Part shown: piece by piece, positions 42,981 to 50,306 of the stretch
Position numbering within the stretch: the stretch's first letter is position 1
Layout of the letters: every line of letters begins with the position of its first letter
Source: an uncultured Collinsella sp.
Lineage (GTDB): Bacteria > Actinomycetota > Coriobacteriia > Coriobacteriales > Coriobacteriaceae
Assembly: GCA_900544095.1 (NCBI GenBank)
Contig: UQTV01000008.1
Location: forward strand, 1 to 56,083
Direction of reading: 5' to 3'
Length of the DNA: 56,083 nt
Notes under the pieces: generated by a model
Database searches by the model: none
The model's input: only the letters and a program-made list of their open reading frames with translations
What the model was told of the DNA's origin: nothing
Translations under genes and position numbers: made by a program

Positions 42981-43024
42981 CCAGATAAAACCTACCAAAA
43001 TAAACCTGTCCCTTTTTGGCAGGT
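42981..43024 (-). repeat. ACCTGCCAAAA palindromic repeat, copy B
   Basis: In the reverse orientation relative to copies A and D. It reads CCAGATAAAACCTACCAAAA at its left end and GGCAGGT at its right. It ends at the ribosome site of the HAD gene, so it forms most of that gene's leader. Confidence 0.85.
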
Positions 43025-43038
43025 GGGAGGAGATGCGT

Positions 43039-43668
43039 ATGATTAAGGCAGTGCTGTTTGACATGGACGGCGTGCTGGTCGATACCGAGTGGTTTTACAA
43101 CCGCCGTCGCGTGGCGTTTATGGAAGAGAAGGGGTTCCATTTTGACGAGATCCCCGATCTTTCGGGGTCTAACGAGCCTGCCATTTGGAAGTCGCTGGTG
43201 CCCGACGATATTGAGCTGCGCGAGCGTCTGCGCGTGGAGTACAAGCAGGTCTACAGCCCGGTTCACCCCGTTCCGTATGCCGAGCTGCTCAACGAGCAGA
43301 CGGAGCCGGTGATGCGCGAGCTGCACGAGCGCGGCGTGAAGTGCGCCATCGCAAGCTCGTCCTATCGTGAGCTCATTGACGAGCTGGTTGAGATTGCCGG
43401 TATCGCCGACGTGCTGGACTACACCATCAGCGGTCACGAGTGCAGTGCGTTTAAGCCCGACCCCGAGATCTACCTGCGTGCCATGAAGGCGCTGGGAGTT
43501 GACCCCGCCGAGTGCCTGGTTATCGAGGACTCGCCTTTGGGCATCGAGGCCGGCAAGCGCGCCGGCGCCCGTGTCCTGGCACTGCGTCCGCACGAGGGCG
43601 TCAACCTGGACCAGTCCGCCGCCGACGTCGTCATCGACAACCTGAGCGACATTTTGGCCGCTCTGTAG
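43039..43668 (+). CDS. HAD-family phosphatase/beta-phosphoglucomutase-like
   Basis: 209 residues. Motif I is LFDMDGVLVDTEWF (Asp8 nucleophile, Asp10 acid/base), motif II IASSSY, motif III Lys in FKPDPEIYL, and motif IV VIEDSPLGIEAGKRAG. The helical cap after motif I (about 17-85) fits the beta-phosphoglucomutase/sugar-phosphatase subfamily. GGGAGG gives spacing 8 to ATG 43039 and only 2 to ATG 43033. It comes after the PTS operon terminator but may handle its phosphosugars. Confidence 0.9.
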   Translation: MIKAVLFDMDGVLVDTEWFYNRRRVAFMEEKGFHFDEIPDLSGSNEPAIWKSLVPDDIELRERLRVEYKQVYSPVHPVPYAELLNEQTEPVMRELHERGVKCAIASSSYRELIDELVEIAGIADVLDYTISGHECSAFKPDPEIYLRAMKALGVDPAECLVIEDSPLGIEAGKRAGARVLALRPHEGVNLDQSAADVVIDNLSDILAAL

Positions 43669-43760
43669 TGTCAATCCACCGCGAGAAGCACTGGTTCACG
43701 CGTCATTTGCTGCAGATTGGCTTAATTTGGCATCAATTTAGATCCGTTTGGCTTCGATTC

Positions 43761-43887
43761 GGGCTAAGTGAGTAGACTTTTTGGCGCAGGCCGAGCACAA
43801 AGCGTTTCTGACTTAGTAAAACCGCAGGTCACAGAGGTGGCTGCTATTGGCTGTGCTCGGGAGGTCGCGAAAAGTCTACTCACTTAG
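43761..43887 (+). repeat. Long hairpin element with AAACCGCAGG loop, copy 2
   Basis: CTAAGTGAGTAGACTTTT and AAAAGTCTACTCACTTAG are a perfect 18-bp pair at the ends. CGAGCAC/GTGCTCG forms the inner stem and AGTAAAACCGCAGGTCACAG lies in the loop. Roughly nine tenths identical to copy 1 at 35352. Both lie in plus orientation between genes. The remaining 43669-43760 shows nothing else. Confidence 0.87.
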
Positions 43888-43969
43888 AATTTGGGCCTTT
43901 GGTTGTGGGGTCACCGGTCCCGTTTTGGTTGTCGAGAGAGGGTGAATTGAGGCGCCCTCTGTCGCTCCA

Positions 43970-43978
43970 TGCTACAAT
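43970..43978 (+). promoter_or_regulatory. Extended -10 element before yitT-like gene
   Basis: TGCTACAAT, an extended -10 form. A TTGAGG at 43947-43952 would be a -35 with a long 20-nt spacer. The start codon is 46 bp downstream. Confidence 0.45.
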
Positions 43979-44023
43979 CGCCGACATACCCCACAACTAC
44001 ATCTGCCTTCGAAGGGAGCCTAC

Positions 44024-45031
44024 GTGGCGAACGCCATCGATCAGCTCACGGACCGCGTGCTCGTGCTCGGCCGCCTTACCATCGTCCGCCGCGCTATTAC
44101 CGCTGTGGCGGTCACCATTTCTGCCGTTCTCCAGACATTTCTGATCCAGGCGTTCATTCGGCCCGCCGACTTGCTTCCGAGCGGCCTTACCGGCGTCGCG
44201 GTCCTGCTCGATCGCGTTACCTCGCTCGGTGGCGTTCACATCGACATCTCGCTCGGTATGCTCGCGCTCAACATCCCCGTGGCGCTCCTATGCTGGAGCG
44301 GCATTAGCAAGCGCTTCGTCATCTTCTCGATGATGCAGGTCGTGCTTTCGTCGCTGTTCCTCAACATCTTTCATTTTGCCCCGTTTTTGGGCGACAAGAT
44401 CATGCTCATCATTTTTGGCGGCGTGGTCTCGGGTCTGGGCGCTGCCATCGCGCTTAAGTCCGGCGCATCTACCGGCGGCACCGACTTTATCGCGCTGTGG
44501 GTCTCCAACCACACGGGCAAGACCATCTGGGGCGTCATCTTTGGTTTTAACTGCTTTATCCTGGCGATCTTTGGGCTTATGTTTGGCTGGGACAATGCGG
44601 CGTACTCCATCGTGTTCCAATTTATTTCGACCAAGACCATCGACAGCTTCTATCATCGCTACGACCGCGTGACGCTGCAGATCACGACGCGCAAGGCAGA
44701 CGAGGTCATGACCGCCTATGTTGACCATTTTCAGCACGGCATTAGTTGCGCCGAGGTCATCGGCGGATATAGCCGCGAAAAGATGTACCTGCTGCACGCC
44801 GTTGTCTCGACCTACGAGAGCCAGGACATTATCAAGCTGGTGTGCGACATTGATCCCGGTGCCGTGATCAACGTGTTCCACACGCTCAGCTTTGTGGGCG
44901 GCTGGTGGGGTGGTCATGTCGACGAGCCCATGCCCACGGCCGTTCCCGATCCCGACAAGCCCGCACGCATGGCCAGCAGGCAGGCGCGCCTCAGCGAGCA
45001 GGACAGTCTGCAACAGGACGACGGCAGGTAG
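44024..45031 (+). CDS. YitT-family membrane protein (DUF161/DUF2179)
   Basis: 335 residues from a GTG start preceded by GAAGGGAGCC. Five or six membrane helices (about 20-215) include RPADLLPSGLTGVAVLL and GASTGGTDFIALW, the internal repeats of the family. The cytoplasmic DUF2179 domain (about 220-300) has RVTLQITTRKADEVMTAYV and MYLLHAVVSTYESQDIIKLVCDIDPGAVINV. Function is unknown in general, and some members are linked to small-molecule export. A strong terminator follows. Confidence 0.9.
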   Translation: MANAIDQLTDRVLVLGRLTIVRRAITAVAVTISAVLQTFLIQAFIRPADLLPSGLTGVAVLLDRVTSLGGVHIDISLGMLALNIPVALLCWSGISKRFVIFSMMQVVLSSLFLNIFHFAPFLGDKIMLIIFGGVVSGLGAAIALKSGASTGGTDFIALWVSNHTGKTIWGVIFGFNCFILAIFGLMFGWDNAAYSIVFQFISTKTIDSFYHRYDRVTLQITTRKADEVMTAYVDHFQHGISCAEVIGGYSREKMYLLHAVVSTYESQDIIKLVCDIDPGAVINVFHTLSFVGGWWGGHVDEPMPTAVPDPDKPARMASRQARLSEQDSLQQDDGR

Positions 45032-45074
45032 AGTGTTGGTATTTTGCCGGCACGGCGCAATCCTGTCCGCTTGA

Positions 45075-45113
45075 GCCTCCCGAAAGCCTCGCTGCTTTCG
45101 GGAGGCCTTCGTT
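45075..45113 (+). terminator. Terminator after the YitT-family gene
   Basis: GCCTCCCGAAAGC (45075-45087) pairs with GCTTTCGGGAGGC (45094-45106), followed by CTTCGTTT. Confidence 0.85.
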
Positions 45114-45115
45114 TG

Positions 45116-45159
45116 CCCAGATAAAACCTACCAAAATGAAGCTGTCGCTTTTTGGTAGG
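45116..45159 (-). repeat. ACCTGCCAAAA palindromic repeat, copy C
   Basis: CCCAGATAAAACCTACCAAA at the left end and TTTTTGGTAGG at the right. Reverse orientation, directly after the yitT terminator. Its centre differs (GAAGCTGTCGC) but its arms still pair. Confidence 0.8.
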
Positions 45160-45201
45160 GAGGGTGTATCGTTTTATCATTATGAGGTAACATGAAACTA
45201 G

Positions 45202-45209
45202 ACGTTATA
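45202..45209. promoter_or_regulatory. ACGTTATA motif before regulator 2
   Basis: GACGTTATATACGTATTAG, 43 bp before the ATG. It shares ACGTTATA with 39059-39066 and, on the other strand, 37761-37768. Likely part of an autoregulated promoter. Confidence 0.45.
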
Positions 45210-45251
45210 TACGTATTAGTTATTTCGATATTTCGATAAGAGTGATTAGAT

Positions 45252-45971
45252 ATGCCTACACCCAAAAATGCACCGCTTTACCAGCAGATTTATGACGAAA
45301 TCAAGGATGCGATCGAGAAAGGTGTTTATGCACCCAAGGAGCGTATTCCGTCCGAGCTCGAGTTAGCCGAGCAGTACGAGGTGAGCCGCATCACGGTGCG
45401 CCGCGCCGTCGAGGAGTTGTGCTCCGATGGCTACCTGGTTAAGCAGCAGGGCCGCGGCACCTTTGTTTCCACGCCGCACATCAATCGCCAGTTTCACGCC
45501 TCGACGCTGCAGACGTTTACCGCGCTGTGTGCCGACAACGGCATGAAGGCGGGCGCACATGTGATCGATCGTCAGATTGTTCCGGCGCGCCAAAACGAGA
45601 TGGAGTTCTTTGGCCTGCAGAAGGATGCGTTGCTGCTGCATATCAAGCGCGTGCGTACGGCCGACGGTGAGCCCATCTTTGAGGAGAACATCTTTGTGCC
45701 GTTTGACGCCTACCGTGAGCTGTTGACGGCCGATCTTGAGGACAAGTCGATTTTTGCCGAGGTCGAGCGTGTTGGCGGAACGCCGATTGTCTCGGTTGGC
45801 TACCGCACGGTCGAGGCCGTTCGCGCCAATGCCGAGCAGGCGGCTGAGCTGGGCATTGCTCCGCACGATCCGCTGCTCAACCTGCGTGCCGGCTTTATCG
45901 GCCCCAATGGCGAGCCGGTCCTGATGGGTAAGCAGTACTACGTGGGATCGCGCTACGTTATGGTCATGTAA
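45252..45971 (+). CDS. GntR-family regulator with UTRA domain (regulator 2)
   Basis: 239 residues. The GntR domain (about 7-75) reads YQQIYDEIKDAIEKGVYAPK, IPSELELAEQYEVSRITVRRAVEEL and QQGRGTFVSTP. The UTRA domain (about 90-235) has HIKRVRTADGEPIFEENIFVP and YVGSRYVMVM at the end. It is closely similar to regulator 3 at 48336 (SRITVRRAVEEL against GRITVRRAIEEL). Its promoter motif also occurs before the EamA and PTS genes, so I infer control of the PTS-SIS 2 operon. Confidence 0.92.
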   Translation: MPTPKNAPLYQQIYDEIKDAIEKGVYAPKERIPSELELAEQYEVSRITVRRAVEELCSDGYLVKQQGRGTFVSTPHINRQFHASTLQTFTALCADNGMKAGAHVIDRQIVPARQNEMEFFGLQKDALLLHIKRVRTADGEPIFEENIFVPFDAYRELLTADLEDKSIFAEVERVGGTPIVSVGYRTVEAVRANAEQAAELGIAPHDPLLNLRAGFIGPNGEPVLMGKQYYVGSRYVMVM

Positions 45972-46160
45972 GTTACGCGGTTTTACCAAACCGCGTAACG
46001 GGCCGACGCTGCGCCCTTGGTTCCGCCGTTCTAGCGAACGGCGGACCGGTCGACGCTGCAAACGCCCCTAAGCGGCAATCTGACGTTCAATCGTCGGTCG
46101 CGTACCGAAGTACGCTTCCCTCCTCTTTCACGTCACCTTGCTCGCTTAGGGGCGTTTTCG
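45972..46160 (+). other. Row of three hairpins with a branched third element
   Basis: GTTACGCGGTTT/AAACCGCGTAAC (45972-45999) comes first. A stem of CCGCCGTTC with GAACGGCGG (about 46022-46047) follows. Last is a branched element in which AAACGCCCCTAAGCG (46060-46074) pairs with CGCTTAGGGGCGTTT (46143-46157). Inside the latter are GCGTAC-CGAA-GTACGC and TGACGT/ACGTCA. T residues follow the last stem, so it could end the regulator 2 transcript. No ORF is present in the 380-bp gap. Confidence 0.65.
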
Positions 46161-46211
46161 CTGACTTATGCTCAACCTGAGACGTTTCCACGCCTGTCAA
46201 GAGCTTAGCCG

Positions 46212-46255
46212 TTGGGGACGTTCTTAAACGACTAGTCATTCAAGAACGTCCCCAA
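46212..46255. repeat. GGGGAC-family hairpin, copy 4
   Basis: TTGGGGACGTTCTT and AAGAACGTCCCCAA around AAACGACTAGTCATTC. All but two loop bases match the hairpin at 549-592. Confidence 0.85.
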
Positions 46256-46350
46256 TGACTACCGCAGAATGAGCGTGGCCGGTAGCCGTGCGGCACTGGT
46301 CCGCGTGGCGGCGTATAATCGGCGGCAGATGACTTGGACGTTAGGAAACC

Positions 46351-48333
46351 ATGACCGATAGCATGCAGCAGATGGCGCTCGACACGCTCGGCGCCTATTT
46401 TGGCTACACCTCGTTTCGCCCGGGGCAGGACCGCATGGTCGATGCGATCCTTGCCGGCCGCGATGCACTCGGCGTTATGCCCACAGGTGCCGGCAAGTCC
46501 ATTTGCTACCAGGTGCCTGCGCTCATGCTGCCCGGCATCACCTTTGTGGTGAGTCCGCTGCTGTCGCTTATGGAGGACCAGACCCGTGCGTTGCTCGCGG
46601 CGGGTGCGCGACCCAGTTATCTCAACTCCAGCCTTACGCCGGCTCAGCAAAATACCGTGCTCAAGCGGGCGCGCGAAGGCCGCTACCAGCTTATGTATGT
46701 GGCACCTGAGCGCCTGCTCGAGCCGCGTTTTCTGGCCTTTGCGCAGGAGGCCGCGGCGGACGGCGGCATTGGCGTGCCGCTCGTGGCCATTGACGAGGCC
46801 CACTGCGTAAGTCAATGGGGCCAGGACTTCCGCCCCGCCTACCTGCAGATTCGCGAGTTTATCGATTCCCTGCCGCAGCGCCCCATCGTGGCGGCCTTTA
46901 CCGCTACAGCGACTGAGCGCGTGCGTGCGGACATTCAGCAGATGCTCGGCCTGCAAAACCCGGCGACGGTGGTGACGGGCTTCGATCGCAAGAACCTCTA
47001 CTTTGGCTGCGAGGAGATGGGCGACAAGGCTAAGACCGCGTGGGTGCGCGACTATGTGATCGCGCATTCGAGCGAGAGCGGCATCGTGTATTGCTCGACC
47101 CGCAAGACCGTCGATGTGCTGGCAGGCGAGCTTGCTGAGGCGTTGGGCCCCAGCGGCATTCGCGTGGGCCGCTACCATGCCGGCATGGGCAACGACGCCC
47201 GTCGTCAGAGCCAGCGTGCCTTTATCGACGACGACATTCAGGTGATGGTCGCCACCAACGCCTTTGGCATGGGTATCGACAAGCCCAACGTGCGCTACGT
47301 CATCCATAACAACGTGCCCGAGAGCATCGAGGCCTACTACCAGGAGGCGGGCCGCGCCGGCCGCGACGGCGACCCGGCCAGCTGCCATTTGCTGTGGAAC
47401 GGCAACGATTTTCGCATGCGTCGTTTTTTGATCGACCGCGGCGACGCTGCCGACGAGGCGCTCGATGACGAGCAACGCGCGTGGGCGCTCCAGAACCGAT
47501 ATCGTCTGCTCAGCCAGATGGAGGGCTACTGCAATACCACCGGCTGCCTGCGCGAATATATGCTGCGCTACTTTGGCGACGAGGCCGCGGCCGAGCATGC
47601 TGCTGCGGCTGGTGCGGGCGCCACCGCCACAGACGACGCCGAGGGCTGTGGCAACTGCAGCAACTGCCTCACGCAGTTCGAGGTCGAGGACGTCACCGGT
47701 ATGGCTCGCGCCGCCGTGCGCTATGTGGCCACGCGCCCCATGCGCTTTGGCAAGTCGCTCATCGCCGATGTGCTCCACGGCGGCAACACCGAGCGCATCC
47801 GCCAGATGCATCTGGACGAGGATCGCGGCTATGGTGAGCTGTCGAGCGAATCGGTCGGGCGCATCAAGGACATCATCGGCCAGCTGTGCGGCCGCGGTTA
47901 TTTGGCCACCTCGCAGGGGCAGTACCCGGTCGTGGGCCTGGGTCCGCGTGCCGGCGAGGTCGAGGACGAGGCGTTTGCCTTTACCGTTAAGCGTCGCGCG
48001 TCCAAGCGCAAGGCCTCGGCCCGTGCTCGCCGTGCGGTGGATCTGCTGCGCGAGGAGGCCGAGCTGGATCAGCGCCCGCGCGTGGGCGACGATGCCGAGC
48101 TGTTCGAGCGCCTGCGCGCCCTGCGCAAGGAGATCGCGGCCGAGCTCGAGATGGCGCCGTACATGGTCTTTTCCGACAAGGCCCTGCGCGGCCTGTGCCG
48201 CCTGCGCCCGCAGACGCGCGACGAGCTGATTCAGGTCAACGGCATTGGCGAGAAAAAGGCCGACGCCTTTGGCGAGCAGTTTATGGCGGCGATTGAAGAG
48301 TTTGAATCCGAGCATGCGCGGGATGGAGCGTAA
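46351..48333 (+). CDS. recQ: ATP-dependent DNA helicase RecQ
   Basis: 660 residues. The helicase core has Walker A MPTGAGKSICYQ (about 44-55), DEAH in AIDEAHCVSQWG (about 146-157), and QEAGRAGRDG. The zinc-binding region has Cys residues in YCNTTGCLREY and CGNCSNC. Next is the RQC winged helix (about 440-530), and the HRDC domain lies at about 583-655 (LFERLRALRKEIAAELEM, QVNGIGEKKADAF). It unwinds recombination and replication intermediates. TTAGGAAACC precedes the ATG. The next regulator starts two bases after its stop, so they are co-transcribed, though no functional link is evident. Confidence 0.96.
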   Translation: MTDSMQQMALDTLGAYFGYTSFRPGQDRMVDAILAGRDALGVMPTGAGKSICYQVPALMLPGITFVVSPLLSLMEDQTRALLAAGARPSYLNSSLTPAQQNTVLKRAREGRYQLMYVAPERLLEPRFLAFAQEAAADGGIGVPLVAIDEAHCVSQWGQDFRPAYLQIREFIDSLPQRPIVAAFTATATERVRADIQQMLGLQNPATVVTGFDRKNLYFGCEEMGDKAKTAWVRDYVIAHSSESGIVYCSTRKTVDVLAGELAEALGPSGIRVGRYHAGMGNDARRQSQRAFIDDDIQVMVATNAFGMGIDKPNVRYVIHNNVPESIEAYYQEAGRAGRDGDPASCHLLWNGNDFRMRRFLIDRGDAADEALDDEQRAWALQNRYRLLSQMEGYCNTTGCLREYMLRYFGDEAAAEHAAAAGAGATATDDAEGCGNCSNCLTQFEVEDVTGMARAAVRYVATRPMRFGKSLIADVLHGGNTERIRQMHLDEDRGYGELSSESVGRIKDIIGQLCGRGYLATSQGQYPVVGLGPRAGEVEDEAFAFTVKRRASKRKASARARRAVDLLREEAELDQRPRVGDDAELFERLRALRKEIAAELEMAPYMVFSDKALRGLCRLRPQTRDELIQVNGIGEKKADAFGEQFMAAIEEFESEHARDGA

Positions 48334-48335
48334 CG

Positions 48336-49100
48336 ATGGTAGCCGATAGCAAGACCGAACGTTCCGAGCGCGCCGAAGTGCCCGCCGTGCCGCTGTACCA
48401 GCAGGTCATGGACGACCTAAAGGGCGAGATCGCGCGCGGCGTGTACGCGGCCGGCTCGCGTATTCCTTCCGAGATGGAGCTCGCGAAGTCCTACGGCGTG
48501 GGGCGCATCACCGTACGCCGTGCCATCGAGGAGCTGTCGCGCGCGGGCTACCTCAACCGCCAGCAGGGGAGGGGCACCTTTGTATGCGCTCCCAAGCTCA
48601 AACGCAAGATTCGCCAGAAGGGCGACGTCCAGAGCTTTACTGAGGGTTGTGCTGCCAACGACATGGTGCCCGGAGCGCGCCTGGTATCGCGCACGGTGGT
48701 CGCGGCGACGCACGAGGATGCGGCGTTCTTTGGCGTGGAGCCCGGCTGCGAGCTTATCGTGGTCGAGCGCGTGCGCACGGCCGACGGCATCCCCGTCATG
48801 CTTGAGAACAACGCCTTTGTGCTCGCCGACCATCCCTACTTGCAGACGCTGGCCGCCGAGGACCTCACCGATAACTCGATCTTTGCGCTCGTTGCCGACC
48901 ACTCGGGCCGCGCGCCGCTCAAGTCCGACCCCTGTACCGTGGAGATCGCGCTTGCCGATGCCCAGGTGGCCCCGCTGCTGGAGGTGCCGGTCGGCGAGCC
49001 GCTCTTTTATATGGAGGCGTATTTTACCGATGCAGACGAGCGCCCCCTGCTGCTCGGGCGCCAAAAGATCGTGGGCTCGCGCTACGTGTTCGACATCTAA
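48336..49100 (+). CDS. GntR-family regulator with UTRA domain (regulator 3)
   Basis: 254 residues. GntR winged helix (about 14-85: YQQVMDDLKGEIARGVYAAG, IPSEMELAKSYGVGRITVRR) and UTRA domain (about 100-250: IVVERVRTADGIPVMLENNA, FYMEAYFTDADERPLLLGRQ). It closely resembles regulator 2. The SIS 3 gene follows at 145 bp in the same direction, with two copies of an ATAGAACAACATAGAAC-like box in the gap. Predicted repressor or activator of SIS 3. Confidence 0.92.
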   Translation: MVADSKTERSERAEVPAVPLYQQVMDDLKGEIARGVYAAGSRIPSEMELAKSYGVGRITVRRAIEELSRAGYLNRQQGRGTFVCAPKLKRKIRQKGDVQSFTEGCAANDMVPGARLVSRTVVAATHEDAAFFGVEPGCELIVVERVRTADGIPVMLENNAFVLADHPYLQTLAAEDLTDNSIFALVADHSGRAPLKSDPCTVEIALADAQVAPLLEVPVGEPLFYMEAYFTDADERPLLLGRQKIVGSRYVFDI

Positions 49101-49107
49101 CATCCAC

Positions 49108-49190
49108 AGATAGAACAACATAGAACAAGTTTGGCGAAATGGCTTCACGAGCGTCGTCGTGCGTGCTATAAATAGGACAACATAGAACGA
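49108..49190 (+). promoter_or_regulatory. SIS 3 promoter flanked by two candidate operators
   Basis: ATAGAACAACATAGAACAA (49108-49126) and ATAGGACAACATAGAACGA (49172-49190) differ at two positions. Between them are TTCACG (49144-49149), a 17-nt spacer and TATAAA (49167-49172) with an upstream TGC. The second box begins at the -10 and would block RNA polymerase. The arrangement fits repression by the adjacent regulator 3. Confidence 0.65.
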
Positions 49191-49244
49191 CAGCAGGTAC
49201 GAGCTGCCGTCGTTCAAAGCCGCCCCACAAGGAGGAGCATCAGC

Positions 49245-50213
49245 ATGAACGCACATGATCTGGTTCAGGAAATTATCGAGCGCAAGGGCAAGATTGAGAA
49301 CGTCTTTTGGATTGCCTGCGGCGGTTCGATGATCGACCTGATGCCGGCCAACGAGCTGCTCAAGCGCGAGGCGACCACGTTTACCTCGACGGTTTACACG
49401 GCGCGCGAGTTTTGCCTGATGGCCCCCAAGAGTCTTGGCGAGAAGTCACTCGTCATCGCCTGCAGCCACAGCGGCAATACGCAGGAGGTCGTCGACGGTT
49501 GCGAGATGGCGCTGGCAGCCGGCGCCGAGGTCGTGGCCATGACCGACTGCGAGGGCTCCAAGATTGATAACGGCAAGTGGACCACCTGGGTCTATCCGTG
49601 GGGCGAGGGTGTGTCACAGGCCGAGGTACCGCAGGGTATCGGCGTCCTGATGGCTGCCGAGCTGCTCGACCAGCAGGAGGGCTACGAGGCACTCGCCGAC
49701 ATGTACGCCGGCCTTAAGCAGATGGATGCGCTGCTGCCCGCTGCCCGCGAGAAGGTCAACGCCGAGCTGGGCGATCGCTTTGCCGAGCTCTGCCAGCACC
49801 ACAAGTTCTTCTATATCCTGGGCTCCGGCCCCAACTTTAGCCAGACCTATGCCATGGCCATCTGCTCGCTCATGGAGATGCAGTGGCAGCACTGCTGCTA
49901 CATCCACTCCGGCGAGTACTTCCACGGCCCGTTCGAGGCTACCGAGCCCGGCGTGTTCTACTTTGTGCAGCTCGGCTCGGGCGAGTGTCGCCCCATGGAG
50001 GAGCGCGCGCTGGCGTTCCTCAACACGCACACCGACACGATCATGGTGCTCGACGCACTCGAGTACGGCGTGGGCGACGTGCCTGCCAGCGTGCGTTCGT
50101 ACCTGGAGCCAATCTTCTTCTACGCGATGAGCTGCGAGCTGCGCGCAGCCCGCGGTAAGGCGTTCGACCACAGCCCCGAGATTCGTCGCTACATGGGCAT
50201 CGAGCAGTACTAG
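49245..50213 (+). CDS. SIS-domain sugar-phosphate enzyme, FrlB/GfrF deglycase-like (SIS 3)
   Basis: 322 residues. WIACGGSMIDLMPANELL and IACSHSGNTQEVVDGCEMA form the first SIS site. ILGSGPNFSQTYAMAICSLM and SGEYFHGPFE form the second. Glu211 and His227 are in the expected catalytic spacing. The C-terminus IRRYMGIEQY is close to that of E. coli FrlB (RRYYGGLVEY). ACAAGGAGGAGC precedes the ATG. It is the third paralogue in the window and has its own regulator, so it may act on a different glycated amine or sugar phosphate than SIS 1 and 2. Confidence 0.88.
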   Translation: MNAHDLVQEIIERKGKIENVFWIACGGSMIDLMPANELLKREATTFTSTVYTAREFCLMAPKSLGEKSLVIACSHSGNTQEVVDGCEMALAAGAEVVAMTDCEGSKIDNGKWTTWVYPWGEGVSQAEVPQGIGVLMAAELLDQQEGYEALADMYAGLKQMDALLPAAREKVNAELGDRFAELCQHHKFFYILGSGPNFSQTYAMAICSLMEMQWQHCCYIHSGEYFHGPFEATEPGVFYFVQLGSGECRPMEERALAFLNTHTDTIMVLDALEYGVGDVPASVRSYLEPIFFYAMSCELRAARGKAFDHSPEIRRYMGIEQY

Positions 50214-50237
50214 GTACCGGGAATTATCTTTTTTGAC

Positions 50238-50267
50238 GGGGTCTGCGCTGCGCGCGGGCCCCTTTTT
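50238..50267 (+). terminator. Terminator after SIS 3
   Basis: GGGGTCTGCGC (50238-50248) pairs with GCGCGGGCCCC (50252-50262), two G-T pairs, followed by TTTTT. Confidence 0.85.
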
Positions 50268-50306
50268 GCGTTGTGGCGGCCGGATTCGTGTCTGCGCGAA
50301 AACGAA

